Source: Ichthyophonus hoferi (lineage: Eukaryota; Opisthokonta; Ichthyosporea; Ichthyophonida; Ichthyophonidae). From it: a DNA stretch of 40,165 bases. Of the stretch, positions 21,280 to 33,267 are shown piece after piece. The position numbers were made by a program, and so were the translations under genes. Within the stretch, counting starts at the first letter, position 1. Each line of letters starts with the position of its first letter. Under the pieces are notes generated by a model. That model searched no databases and was not told the DNA's origin. It saw only the letters and a list, made by a program, of their open reading frames with translations. The DNA lies in NCBI GenBank assembly GCA_002751075.1, contig NAOQ01000090.1:9034-49198 (forward strand), written 5' to 3'.

Positions 21280-21807
21280 TCAAATTAATTATAAGGACTT
21301 TCGATTATAATTAAAACCTTCCCGATCAAAAGTCCAACGGATAAATTGAAATATTTTACGTCCTTTATTGTAGTCAAAAATTACATGTTCAATTTTTTTT
21401 CTTGTTATCTGTGATATGTAATACGGTGTTCAAGAGATTATAACTCCTTTAAAATGAAAAGAATAATTCAAAAATATATTTACATACATATATGATTGAT
21501 GTAACTTACGTAGTATCCTTTTACTGGACAAATGCTGCTGGCAATATGATATAGAAGGAGGATAGAAGATATTTTTTTTTGAAGGCATGTCTGTTAATGT
21601 TAAGAAATTATAATCTATTGAAAACTGTATTACATATCACAGCAGATAACAAAAAAAAAATTGAACTAATAATTTTTTACTACAATAAAAGACATAGTTT
21701 TTTTTAATTTATTTGTTCTCCTTCTGATCGGGAAGGTTTTAATTTTGATCCGATCCCGAAACTTGGCATTTTAATTGAAACTACCTACAAATATCCCTGT
21801 TTTAACA
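21280..21807 (-). repeat. 3' LTR of the minus-strand copia fossil, with internal foldback
   Basis: On the minus strand the LTR begins TGTTAAAACA at 21807, directly after the purine tract, as copia LTRs do. Its outer end is not fixed. Inside it a perfect 20-base inverted repeat (21309-21328 against 21725-21744) is flanked by weaker pairing that extends the arms to roughly 21283-21350 and 21705-21780, enclosing about 400 bases. Confidence 0.55.
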
Positions 21808-21820
21808 CTCCCCTTAGCTT
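21808..21820 (-). other. Polypurine tract-like site before the 3' LTR
   Basis: On the minus strand AAGCTAAGGGGAG lies immediately before TGTTAAAA. This is the typical plus-strand priming site and LTR junction of copia elements. Confidence 0.6.
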
Positions 21821-24400
21821 GGGCGGATTATTTCACCAGAGTATGAAAAATATGATAAAGGAGTATGAAAATATTAAAAGTAGATTCAGCCAAAGAGACA
21901 TTAATAACCGTGCAATGAACTGAATATGGTCCAGAAATAAGAAGCAAATTTACTTCAAACTAGTGACCAAGTTCTATTCCTATGATTCGCTTCGCCATTA
22001 CCGTTTCGATCAGAGCCAAATTCTAGCTTTTTCGTTGTTTTGTTTATCCTCCGTTTGTTTAGACTTTTTGCTTTTTCCACTCATAATCTAATTCCGTACC
22101 ATATACTAAAAGCTGATTGGTTTTTATTTCCTGTCGGATTTGGTTGTATTTTTAAATGATCTTTCCATTGGGCTAACCTAGTGGTTTTCTAATCGCTTAG
22201 CGTGTTTAGAACCGTCAGTACTTGTACGATTGATTGTCAAAAATGGTGATGTACTATATGCTATAATCCACATCTGCTTGATTTAGGTCTATACTCGTTA
22301 TCTATATCATAGTTCACTATTTTTACTACGCTTCTACTAATAACGATATTACTAATAAAGTAAATAAATTAATATGCCTACCGATCAACTTATCCAGATG
22401 TAGAAAGCTGTATACTAGAACAATAATAGATCATGCCATTGCTCCTATCTCACTTGGCGCTCTGAAATTGTACATTTTTGGACCACTTGTGATTTGGATT
22501 TTCGATTGGATATTCTGTTCGTAACACCCCTTTAGGTACGGTATGTGATGCATGGCGGGCGGGAAGACCTAAAGGTCGTACATTCTCATTGGTTTCTTGA
22601 CCTTCCTGTAGTTGGTAGGTGACATGGCCTTCGTCAAACAATTAGCCACCATTTGCTATGCGGGGCAGGAGGTAACTTCTACCTCTTTATTTTCTACACA
22701 ATCTCGGACGTACCAGCACCTTACTTAAGTGTGTCTTACGCCTCCAGAGACATAATTCTTCTCTGTAAGTTTTATTGCCGACAGGTTGTCCGTGTAAAGT
22801 TTTATTCATCCCGGATCGATGCTCTAGCAGTTCAAAAGCGAAACTATGTACGAGATCTGCTAACAAGTAGTTGATATAGCTACATGTTTGCTTACAGTGG
22901 TCGATCAGGCGGCTATACTTTGCTTTTTAGAGAGCTAATCGATTGGTTTCCCGGTGAAGTAAATATATCCTGATTTATTTCTAGATGTGCGTGGGTGGGC
23001 TGCGAAGTCTTGGTCTGAGAAGGCCGTCAGTGTAAGAAGTCCTCTCTCGTAGATGATCACTGGCTGTTGTCTGGAGGTATCTCAGGAGATGGATGACCAT
23101 CTCTCATATGGTTTTGGTCGCTTTTCCTGTATAGCGGGCGAGATGGCTAACTGCAAATTGGCAATTGGGATGGCTGGACTTTGCAATCCAGAGTAGGCAT
23201 CCGATTAATGTTTAATAGGCGTTGGTATCGTACAGCTCAATTTCATGTGTACGGGTTGGTGGCTTCCCTGATGTGTTCTAGGAGATTGGGTGAGTATGTG
23301 GGTCGGTGATGTTCCTGACCATAGGACTTGATCAAGTTCTTTATGTACACGTCCTGCAACAACTTGATGCATGCATCAAATCTTTGAATTGAGTAACCTA
23401 GGAAATCCGTCCGCCATCCCTGTTCTTGGTTGGAAGGCGTTGGCTGAAGGCGTTGGCTGAAGGCGCTGATGAGTGCCTTCTTTTTATGTGGATGCTCTAA
23501 TATGATCAGAACATCTTCCACGTAGCAACCCAGAGTTAGAAAGTTATTAATGATGTAAGATATATACAGACAAGGGTCTTTGTCCGCCGGATGCATTCCT
23601 TGGGTACGTAAGAAGGCATCTAGTGTCTCATTCCATCTGTGACCGCTTGCGTGCAGTCATAGAGGCACTTTAATACTGTTCATGTTGTCGGAGTAGCCGA
23701 GTAAATATGCCTCCCGGCCATGTACAATAATTTTTAAGCTTCTGATGGCAGGGTTGGTCCTATAATAGAATTTGCACCTGAAGGTGCATAGGTGCTGGAC
23801 CGGAGCAGGTGCGATGCCATGGAGAATGAGGGGTTTAACTGACTGATAGGGCGATGGTCGGTATTAAGTTATGAGTGAATACTGCAACTCAGATGGCGTA
23901 ATCTCAATAGGGACCTTGGCAGTGTTCATGGCAACCCTGACCATGGTGACAATATGTCGATTCTTGAGCTCTGAAAGACTGTCTGGTTGAGGTGCGTATA
24001 GCAAGGTGGTGCGATGTTGAATCCCCCAAGATGATCAAGTTGATCAAGGAAGAATGTAGGTGTGTATTCTGTGTCTCAATCGGTATATATGATGGCGATG
24101 TGGAGAGGGGCATGTTTGGTGTGAGATGCCTCCATAAATCAGCAAAATATGGTGGTTGGGTCTTCTTTTTTTTCATGTACTTAATGTACGTTAGTGTAGG
24201 TAATGCGTGATATCGTCAATTAAAAGTACGAACCACCAAAGAATACATGAAGGGGACCAACCACATCGTTGTAAATGGTTTCTAATGGAGGATTGGCGCG
24301 CATACGACCCAATGGGAAGGGGCTCGCAACAATTTTGCTTGCAGCGCTGGCATCGCATAGGTAGGTCAATTACACCAGTTTAGCTGGATTCGTAAAATGC

Positions 24401-24741
24401 GATTTCAAGTTCAAGTTCCTTTGGGGTCTATATCTATAATTCATGTAATTTATACCGCCCTAAATTATAAATATATTCTACTGAAATAAAACTTGAGATA
24501 CGCACAACAGATTAGCGTAAAACACACATATGAAGCCTTTACATAATCAAGAAAAAATTGTTTTAGAGTAGAATTTATGTTTTTCTTTGGTTTTTCTTTT
24601 GATCTCGTAAAGTAATAAAAGCATATTCAGCTTTTTATTGCGGAGGTAGGGGGTAGTTTAATGAGTCAATTTTATCACAATCGAACACAAATTCTGAGAG
24701 TTTAAGCATACCTACCCTACCTATCCTACTAAACAATAGCC
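24401..24741. other. Promoter side of the ARFRP1 homologue
   Basis: This is AT-rich DNA between the broken end of the copia relic and the ARFRP1 start codon. Nothing specific is recognisable beyond a CTACC-rich leader (24711-24729) just before the ATG. The relic ends only about 340 bases upstream of the gene. Confidence 0.4.
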
Positions 24742-27700
24742 ATGTATACTCTGCTTAACGGTTTGTACAAGCACACATTCAGTAAAGATGAATATTATGT
24801 TATTCTACTGGGCATGAATAATGCAGGAAAGACGGTAAGACAATTTCTCTTGTGTTATTTCATATTTTGTGCGCGGTTTAAAAGTTTTTTAAAATTTGAT
24901 TTTTTATTATTATCATTATATATAACAGTATATGCACTTGGGTTGGCAGGTAGTTGCATAGTGGACATTACACTCATGCCTATTTGTGTTTTGTAACTAC
25001 TTTCTAGGTTGGCCTATCTCTCCCTCCGCTATATACACACCTCCATTCTCCTATTTTTTCTTGTTCTTTCTTTCTACAGTTCATTGGTTTAGGCATGTTT
25101 TTATAAATAGTACTTTCCACCCATCCCTTACTCTTACCTAGCACTATATTCTCTTCTTCCATTTTCTTTTTATCTTTTTCTTAATCTTAATAGCTACTGT
25201 CATCCGCCATCTATTCATCTATCTACTTCTTTTCTTTCCTTATATTTTTTTTTTCTTTTTTTTTTTCTCATTCCATTTCCTTTAATCCTTGTATATCACA
25301 TAGTATCCTCCACCGCCACCTCTCTCTTTAACACAAGCATCTACACATGATTTTTATGTAACCATCTCTCATTCATTCATTCCCACTGCTATATCACTTT
25401 ATTTCTGCTCTATTCGGTTTGAATTACAATCCTTTCCACCTGTCTAGTAGGTGGTGATTGAAATAGGAGGATAGAGAGAGTAAGGGTTGAGAAAGGGAAA
25501 ATATGAGAGATAAATTAAAGGTACAGAGAGGTCAATGTATGCCTCAAGATGGGTTTTACAAAGGAGACATCTACATGCATACATATATACATACTGCCAT
25601 ACTTACATAAATATATACATACTATCATGCCATGCCATCATACATACATATATATACATACAAGGTAACGTAAGTATCTATGCAGAGAGAACCTAAATCC
25701 AGCATGAGTAGTGGTATAAGCTATACTAAACAAAGACAGAGAAAAGTATTTTTTATTATTTTCAATGTATAAAACCATATGATACATGGATGGTAGTGAT
25801 ATGTGGATATGTGACCTGGAGCACAAGAGAACTAGGTGTATTAGGTTTTACAATAACGATGACTATAATATATTGCAGACCTTTGTGGAACGGTTAAAGA
25901 ACTCGTATGTTAAGAACTATAGAGGTTTCTTTCCAGAGAAGATCACCCCCACCGTAGGCCTTAATGGTAATGATATGATGGCAATATGATAGGAGATGAT
26001 ATTGGCAATGATATCGAGATCTCCTTAAAGATGTCATAGTCATACCATTCACACACGCCCATGTATACCTATATACCCGCTTATATCTATACTTTGTTTT
26101 ACCCATACAGATTCCTTTGCATACGACTTGTTTCTATGTTTTAATTCATTCATTAAGCTTTACTGTTCTGTTATCAGTCTTTTACTTCTACTATATATGT
26201 GTATATTTATTCTCCGCTCTTATATACATTAGATCTATCCCCTCTCGAACACGGAGTGTTTAAGTACACTATCATGTCAATCCTGGCCACATTAGCCTTT
26301 ATTAGCTGCAATCGTACTGCAGAGTTTTTTATAACATTTTGACCTATATATTTTGCCAATCGTAGCCCACCCCCTCGCTATGTCTCCCTGTCTCATTTTT
26401 ATTTTCTACTACCCTATCGTCTCATTTCTCTCCTATGCAAGACACACAATACACCAGCCCCTTTTTTGCCACTCTTTCAAACATTATTTAAGAGTATTGT
26501 TTTTGTAATCCAATTGTTATATTACCTTTGTACGTGGTTTGTATGTAAAGTCTGTCGGCTATTGATGTATATCTAAAAAGATATGCGGAAAGGCAGATGG
26601 TTTTCTCATGCCTTATATGAGATTGAGCGAGAGAGTTTATGTGACCATTGAGAGTACATATAAGATAATATGTGGAGGAAGGGTATACATGATAGGAAAG
26701 AGATCAACAACACATACACCTGTATAATGATAGTAATAGCGAAGAGAACAAGAAAAAGGAAAAAGAAAAAGAAAAAGAAAAAGAAAAAGAAAAGAGACAG
26801 AGACACATACACACAGAGAGAAATGAAGCAGAAATATAAGAGAGAAAATAGGGAATAAGAAACGATAGAACAGAGACAAGCAGACAACCTATGCATTATA
26901 TATATTATATACTCCATATGTTTTTCAATGATGGTAACCTGTTGGAGGTTGGGGCGAGTACAGTGGCGCGCATAGAGGTGGATGGGATTAAGATTATCTT
27001 CTGGGACCTAGGAGGGGCCAAAGACCTGCACTCTATATGGGAGAAGTATTATAGTGAAACACATGCCATAGTGTATATGGTTGACGGTACAGACGCTGAT
27101 TTATTGGATACAAGTCGTGTGGCTTATAGTAAGGCTTTTCTTCTGGTCTTGATTATGTGATCTATGTATGATACACGTTCTTTTTATGCGGTTATTATTA
27201 TCTTCTTATTATCTTCTATTTCCTCGCTTGTACTCTTTTCCTTTCTCTCCCAGTTGCATACGCATATATATCTACACATACGCATACAAATACACATACA
27301 TACATATGGATACATTCTAATACTTTTTATATTAAAACTTACATGTTTAATGTAAAAGAATGGGAATGAAAAATCTTATATTTAGGGGTTATGGAAGGAG
27401 AGGCATATATAGAGAACTATTTCTGAAGGAGTGTGTATTTGCATCAATATTTGATTTGTATGTGCAATTTAGTATGAACATATGAATGTAAAAAATAGTG
27501 TTTTTTTGAAATATAGATTAATATCATGGTTTGTTCTTTGTTAGAAGAAACAAATTATCAGTTGCTTTTTTTGTATCATACTTTTATATCAGTATTTTGT
27601 TTTAATAATATTGTCCATTCTTATTTAAAAAATCACGCTCGAAATACATATTTCTTGTAATATACTCACCTCTTCCACTTACTTCTACCCTATACTTTTT

Positions 27701-28524
27701 CTTCCATCTCCACAGACACTATGATTCAGAACGAAGATCTAGCCGATATACCCCTTCTTGTTCTAGTGAATAAATTAGATTATCCTGATCCTATTCCCCT
27801 AGTGACTATTGAAAACAATTTCTTTGACGCATCACAGTTGGGTGATAGACCAGCACGACTAGTTCCTATTTCAGCACTGGGAGGGTACGGTTTGTTGACA
27901 TTGATGTGTGCATATCCGTGTAATATAGTATGCTTATAGTATGCCTATATGTATGTATAAATACATATGAGTATATGAGTATATATGAATATATGTATGT
28001 AGACGTATGTACGTGCTTATGTGTCAGAGATAGTTTTATGCATGCATGATTATTTTGATGCCATTCCATGTACATATGCGTCCTAGCTTTGGTGTATTAG
28101 TGCTGACTTATGCGTATGCATGCAGTGTTTGGTATAGCATATGCTTGTACATTGTAGGCTATTAGTGGCTCTGTTTAAATGTTACATAAACGTACTTATA
28201 ACTTGGGTATATATATATGTGGATGTACTAATATTGATTTATCCCAGTATAGCTTTGTGGTAGCCTACCTGTAATATTTCAAAATTAATCCAATTTATCC
28301 ATTATATTCTCTTACTTATACTCTTCTATCAATTAAATTTACTTTGTTTTATCCGCTTAATCTGAGTGGCTCTCAGAGACCTCTCTTCTGAAGTCCATAT
28401 TCTTAGAAATTAACTCTGAATATATAACTCTATATATTCTCTTTTTACCACAGCCTTGAACGAAATTAAACAATCACTTCCTTATACAGTAACTTCAAAT
28501 CTGGGGCCAGATATAGGCACATGA
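24742..28524 (+). CDS. ARFRP1: ARFRP1/Arl3-type small GTPase of the trans-Golgi
   Basis: ARFRP1 (yeast Arl3) is recruited to the trans-Golgi, where it leads to Arl1 and golgin recruitment. Exons: 24742-24834, 25879-25966, 26964-27128, 27716-27889 and 28454-28524, all GT-AG; the product is 196 aa (human ARFRP1 is 201). The start MYTLLNGLYK is nearly the family's invariant opening, with Tyr2 instead of the myristoylated Gly of Arf proteins, as expected for the N-acetylated ARFRP1/Arl3 class. G boxes: P-loop GMNNAGKT (24-31), switch I ITPTVGLN (53-60), WDLGG (74-78), NKLD (134-137) and SAL (168-170). Residue 79, normally the catalytic Gln of the WDxGGQ motif, is Ala here. Exon 3 could start earlier at 26951, but only the 26964 start (after GAGTACAG) keeps phase and family spacing. 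The C-terminus is shorter and not basic. Confidence 0.92.
24835..25878 (+). other. ARFRP1 intron 1: pyrimidine-rich then CATA repeat
   Basis: About 1.04 kb. From about 25015 to 25270 it is strongly pyrimidine-rich (long T and CTTT runs), and from about 25570 to 25670 it holds a CATA/TATA microsatellite. ORFs here have no codon-like character until exon 2. Confidence 0.75.
26751..26800 (+). repeat. (AAAAAG)n hexamer array in ARFRP1 intron 2
   Basis: AAAAAG units, at least six, lie inside the intron 25967-26963, flanked by AGAGAC and ACACAGAGAG purine repeats. The complementary poly-Phe/Leu ORFs (26606-26917) are artefacts of it. Confidence 0.9.
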
Positions 28525-29559
28525 TTGCACATTGTTGAAATTGCTTCATAGTTATCTTTTGATTATGGCATCCTATTCGCTTATATGACTTATATTTACC
28601 TGTTTTCCACACATCCATATGCAGTGATAATATCAGATATGGGGTAAGATGGTTGGCGTCATGTCTCAAAATGAACATCAGACCACCCAGGAATAAGGAC
28701 TAGATCAATAGGAGGGAGAGGGGCATGTGAACACCTTTATTTTGAATGCTGATTTAGGCTAGAGTTCAACATTGTGTTTGATAAGATCTTTCTTTGGATG
28801 ACCCAAATCTATTAATTAATTAATTGGGCTTGTCATTAGAAGTACTGCATTCAGTGATTATATCTCCTTTTAGAATACCCATATATGATGAATTTTACAT
28901 TTTTGGATTATCTTCTTGGGTAGTGACTCAATTAGGCGCCTTATTCTACCCTATTTTGATGACATCGAGTTAATAATTTATGAGCAGAGATGGCGACCTA
29001 GATCCAGGCATGGCGCTACTGTAGAAAGTGTAATTGTACATATACATATAGGTACACTATCTGAGTAAATATAGACATAAAGAGGTAGCAATGATAAATG
29101 CCTAACATGTAGATATTGTATATATGTATGCTTATATTTGCCATACGCCATTGATGGTTTATCAATGCTATATTTGAAATGACTCAACCTATTTCTTTCG
29201 AGAAATTATACATTAACAACATAATCAGCAATATAGTCTCATAAAGTAAATTAACGTCATTACAAATGATGTTAATTACTTTAGCACAAAACGTTTTGCC
29301 ATCAGTCTTCAATTTTTCTAGAATACTATTTTCTAAGCTTAATTGAGCATGTTGGCACGTTGTAGAAAAATGCTTTTTTGATTGTAAATAGAAATGCCAC
29401 GGTATGTTTTATAATGGCTGTACCATTATGCTTCTATACTACACAACATAAAAGAAGTAAATAAATGGAACTATAGTTTTTTAGTTTGCTTGATGTTTAT
29501 TTTAATAAAAATCGTGAAAAACTATGATATTATTGTGGTTATATAGATATAGTACCCCA
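28525..29559. other. Intergenic DNA after ARFRP1
   Basis: I see no supported gene. It contains a short (ATTA)n run at about 28812-28824 and otherwise unremarkable AT-rich DNA. The ORF 28978-29187 (minus) is not codon-like. Confidence 0.35.
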
Positions 29560-31530
29560 TATTCAAATAACCACATGGTGCCTGGGGTGCCCGAGTAGCA
29601 GCCGTATCTTAAGAGGCAGAGACTATTGTAAGAAGAGTGCTACAGGCAGCTCTCAATGAATGATCAGTATGTAGTAGACTATCTCTACTTGCAATATGAC
29701 AGGCCATATCTAAGATTCCTCTAGAAGAAGAGCTTTCATTCACTTTATTGCCACTATACATGTTGGAGTCTGCACACATTCCACCCATAATACAAGGGGC
29801 AAATGTTCTTTAATTAATATAGACTAGTAAATATAGTTTCCTGTTAGTGGTAGTACCCTTTGCGTAATTTTTTTCTTTTTATGTCCCCTCATCATGCATG
29901 CCTTAATCCAGAATGTCCTAAATATACAATAAATTAACTGTTATACATACTATAGATTGATAACCTAGCACTATAATAATAAGTTGATACTACACATGAA
30001 GTGGTACATAAATTTTATTAAATGTATAATGTTGTTAAATTTCTTCTAACAAAATACTACATATAATTTTTTCGTAGCTTTGGTATTCTTTATAGACCCT
30101 GGACCCAAGTTCTAAATACAAGCTCTTGTTATTCTATATTGCTTCTAGTAAATATATCAAGGAAAATATCTGTATCATATTTGATGCTATACCCAAATTC
30201 CATGTTCTCCCAATAGAGCATCTCACCCGAGTGAAGTACTGTGGTAAGCCTCTGTCAAAGTTGGTGCTTGACAAGCAAATGCTTGCTTATGAAGTTTATA
30301 TTCTAGATCCATATTGAGGGGTAATTTACTATTAAGTCTATTACATGTAAACACAAATAAAGTTACTAATGAATGATTACCTAGTGAGGAAACTATCACT
30401 TGACAGTAAAACACATTAGCCTATATGCGTTTACAGCCTCCTTCAGAACAAATAAAAGATCCAAGTGTTTGACCTAGGACATATCCCAACCTTTCAACAA
30501 TTTAACAATATTGTCCAATGTATTTTCTTGCCTACTATATAGCTACATATCATGGCCTACCTTTTCATTATAACCTTCTAGATGATGCTATCCAAATGAG
30601 TTAAACTATTACCCCAACATAATTACAATATTCATGCTGTCTTATACGTAATATTTGAGTCCAATAGGAATATTTTAAAGTTAAACGAGTCTCAGCACTT
30701 GTAACATACCAATTGAAAGCAAAACTGGGCATGTAATATCTTTCATATAAACTATTCATTAAACATATTGCCAAATTAAAAGCAGTGAATAATGCTTCCA
30801 TTAGAAATCTAGCATTAGCCTACTCAATTTTAATTGTATGTATACGTCTATATATTTTACACACTTAATTTATCCTAATTTTAAAATATTGCAAAATATT
30901 GGAACTATGCTTATCATATTACTGAATGCTAATGCCAATTTAACCAAAAGTGAAAGAGATATTAGAGTTAATAAATGGAGTAAGATTTATTTTCAATTGA
31001 ACAAGTGTACTTTATTACATGAGGACCAACCCCATAAGCTCTATAATATTCATGTCTACCTTCTATATCTAAGAAATATTTACTTGGGGATTTGAATGAC
31101 GGCAACAATTCCGGATTAGAATTACTTAGTTATTATTGGCAACGCATTCAGGCAGGACACTTTTTACGTGATCATTAAGGACTTAAGAAAAATTATTTAG
31201 TATATATTTTTAGACACAAAATTATTTAAAGTACATTACAGTCTAAGCTAATAACTATACAATGCCTACACTTTGGTTAATTTCACATAATAAATGTATA
31301 AGAATTCGTGTGAATTCTGTTGACTAGTCCACAGTTTCTCGGGAACTCTAGTTGTTTTTTGTAATTGATGTTTGGTATTTCTGCACTAGCGTTAGTAATA
31401 CTTAATTGGTTTAATCTACTTTCTATAGAAAACAATGCAGAGGAAAACGTATATGTTGGCTCTATCTCTAAATGTCTTTTACAATTATATTCAGCTATTA
31501 CTGAAGGAGGACATCCTACTTTAGTTTAGT
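29560..31530 (+). pseudogene. Degenerate codon-like tract, family unknown
   Basis: Several plus-strand segments have protein-like composition with no common frame: about 29578-29800 (AETIVRRVLQAALNE), 30126-30317 (AIPKFHVLPIEHLTRVKYCG), about 30550-30600 (TYHGLPFHYNLLDDAIQM), 30838-31095 (NANANLTKSERDIRVNKWS, then CTLLHEDQPHKLYN), about 31085-31180 (SGLELLSYYWQRIQAGHFLR) and 31368-31529. They lie in the same orientation over about 2 kb, separated by AT-rich DNA. This could be a multi-exon gene that I cannot assemble, a decayed gene, or a transposon relic. No domain was recognised, so no function is given. Confidence 0.35.
31368..31529 (+). CDS. Possible small ORF, 53 aa (unknown)
   Basis: A complete ATG-to-TAG frame: the first part is hydrophobic (MFGISALALVILNWFNLLSI) and the rest is polar (ENNAEENVYVGSISKCL, ending GGHPTLV). 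It resembles a short signal-anchor peptide, but a TTTCTATAG site lies inside it (before AAAACAATG), so the second half could instead be an exon of the degenerate tract. Weak support. Confidence 0.2.
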   Translation: MFGISALALVILNWFNLLSIENNAEENVYVGSISKCLLQLYSAITEGGHPTLV

Positions 31531-33267
31531 TTGTTTGGGTGCAATAGTGTTTATGGAACAGTGTGTACAATTGATAAGAGGTGCTATATTGCTATATAGA
31601 TAATAACTATTGCCACGATTTAATGCTAGTATGCAGTTCTCTGAATTTTTAACAATTGAGATATCTGATTACTGATTATCGTGTGAATGCTAACGGTAGA
31701 CAAGACATAACAATAATGATGTAATTGTTACATATATGCAAAGTTTTATGTATATTACGAGAACTTCGTAATTTTGCCAGTGGACCGCATGTGTGTGAAT
31801 GACCGGGGGCACCAAGCGTCGGGGGCAGCCAAGGGTCTTTATTAGTTATTTCGGTTTTCCTTTATACCTGTCTCATCTTATCGTGCAGGTCAAATGCGAC
31901 TAGCAACTGTATAGCTGTATTCATTATCGTAAATGAAGCTGATTGTAAGGATTATTATTGGCTAGTCCGACTCACGATTGGTCACAGAGGCCCACTAGAA
32001 CTGTCCGATCTAAGTGCAATCCTTAAATACAATTTTATCCCTATTTGGATGGCGAATTAACCTATACCAATGACAAGAATCGATCTACTTATTGTAGAAC
32101 AGTATTCGATTAACTCAAATGAAACCAATCATTACTCATTGCATTACCACTTGTTATCAAGGATCAGCCAAACTATGTGTTCATTCGCAGTTAACGATCT
32201 TGTTAAAAAAAAAAGCTTCCTTATCCAGAAACCCCTCCAGGTAGTATATATGCATCTTATCTTTTTCATTCTAACCCACGCAAAGATTTCAAATAAAAAA
32301 TTGGTTTGTTTTTTAATTTTATTTGAATTTGTTTCATCATATCTTTGGATGATATTGTTTAAGCTTTCAATTTGGGCAAATACATATTTAATGAATTTTG
32401 TCAAGCATAGCCAGAGTTCTGTCATATTTCAGAATAAGGAGTTTGGATGAATATACTAGTATGTATTCTATGTCTAAAACTCGAAACATAAAAAAAAAAG
32501 TCTGGGTATAGATGCATTAATCAGGATATAACATAAAATTTTGGCTTTGTTAAATTTTATTTTAGCACTTTTAAAGAAAGTAAATATACAAGAGCATTTA
32601 TTGGCTAGCTGTGTTGCATGATCTGTCTAATGCAGTGCTCGAGAGAGGAATTTTAACAATCAAACAAATGTTATTAGTTATGATATATATAAATACTGCA
32701 GTGATCTGTTATTAGCCTTGATAAAAATACGTAATTACACCATATTGCAATAAGCCTTATTGCCTCAAGTATTGTAGCAAAGAGCATTTTTTGAAGACAG
32801 TGGCAGCACCGTAGGGAAAGGCAGTCTCTAGAGTGATCCAAAAACAAGTGAACAAACATAAATTGGAAGAGATAAAAGAATTAGACAGTTGGGGACAAGA
32901 TAAATAATACAATTCTTACTGGCCGATCTTTCAAACCATTTATATTTGACAAGAGATGACTAAAATATACTATCCAAAAGTATTACTTGTCGCTACTTGC
33001 GATTGGACAAATTATCTTTATCTATAGACCCGCAAATTGCAATTTAGGCTATCTTGATAATTATTGCCAGAATGAATATATATCTAATTATTGATCAGGA
33101 TAAATTTTCCATCAAAACAGCTATACCTTTCTTATTATTATAGAGGATTTCATTTGCTTAATAATATTTAGTATACCTTTTTTATGTCCAGGTGGTTGAA
33201 TTATAAGCGACACTATAACATAAAGTCTATATAGCTGGCTTGATAACCAGACAACAATAGAGGCAGC
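31531..33267. other. Intergenic DNA before the syntaxin-6 homologue
   Basis: Mostly AT-rich. One patch at 31775-31850 has higher GC (GACCGGGGGCACCAAGCGTC) and is followed by LTR-like promoter text (CCAAT/ATTGG words near 31957-31980), which may be an old solo LTR or promoter. A 126-codon plus-strand ORF at 32070-32450 (starts MTRIDLLIVEQYSINSNE) is open but low in codon character and contains a GTAGTA donor-like site. I do not call it a gene. Confidence 0.3.

Larger units (their letters stand above)
21280..24400 (-). mobile_element. Second Ty1/copia-type LTR retrotransposon fossil (minus strand, broken)
   Basis: Read on the minus strand, the element runs from about 24400 to about 21280. It contains an integrase-like region (about 24380-24150; DVVGPL, then GGSYF, in the usual place), a reverse transcriptase segment (23596-23243; DPCLYI, then YVEDVLIILE, the copia RT core) and the end of an RNase H-like region (about 22760-22620; YVRDCVENKEVEV, then LTKA). 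These are followed by a polypurine tract and a 3' LTR. The 5' LTR and gag are not recognisable, so it is 5'-truncated or eroded. The coding part has many breaks. There is only one LTR to judge age by, but the state of pol suggests it is old. The ORFs at 22450-22641, 23243-23596 and 23904-24210 belong to this relic or its shadows. Confidence 0.78.

Noticed and set aside
26606-26917. Phe/Leu-rich 'membrane protein' ORFs on the minus strand
   Set aside because: They are the complement of the (AAAAAG)n array in ARFRP1 intron 2.
26891-26963. Upstream extension of ARFRP1 exon 3 in the same frame (ATG at 26891, or start near 26951)
   Set aside because: No AG acceptor there gives phase 1, and it would add residues between GLN and VARIEV that the family does not have. 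The acceptor GAGTACAG at 26963 solves both.
31775-32050. Possible solo LTR or promoter island with higher GC
   Set aside because: No second copy in the window and no defined ends or target duplication can be seen, so it is only mentioned in the intergenic entry.
32070-32450. 126-codon plus-strand ORF
   Set aside because: Length alone is not enough; composition is like AT-rich random DNA after the first 60 codons, and no family is recognisable.
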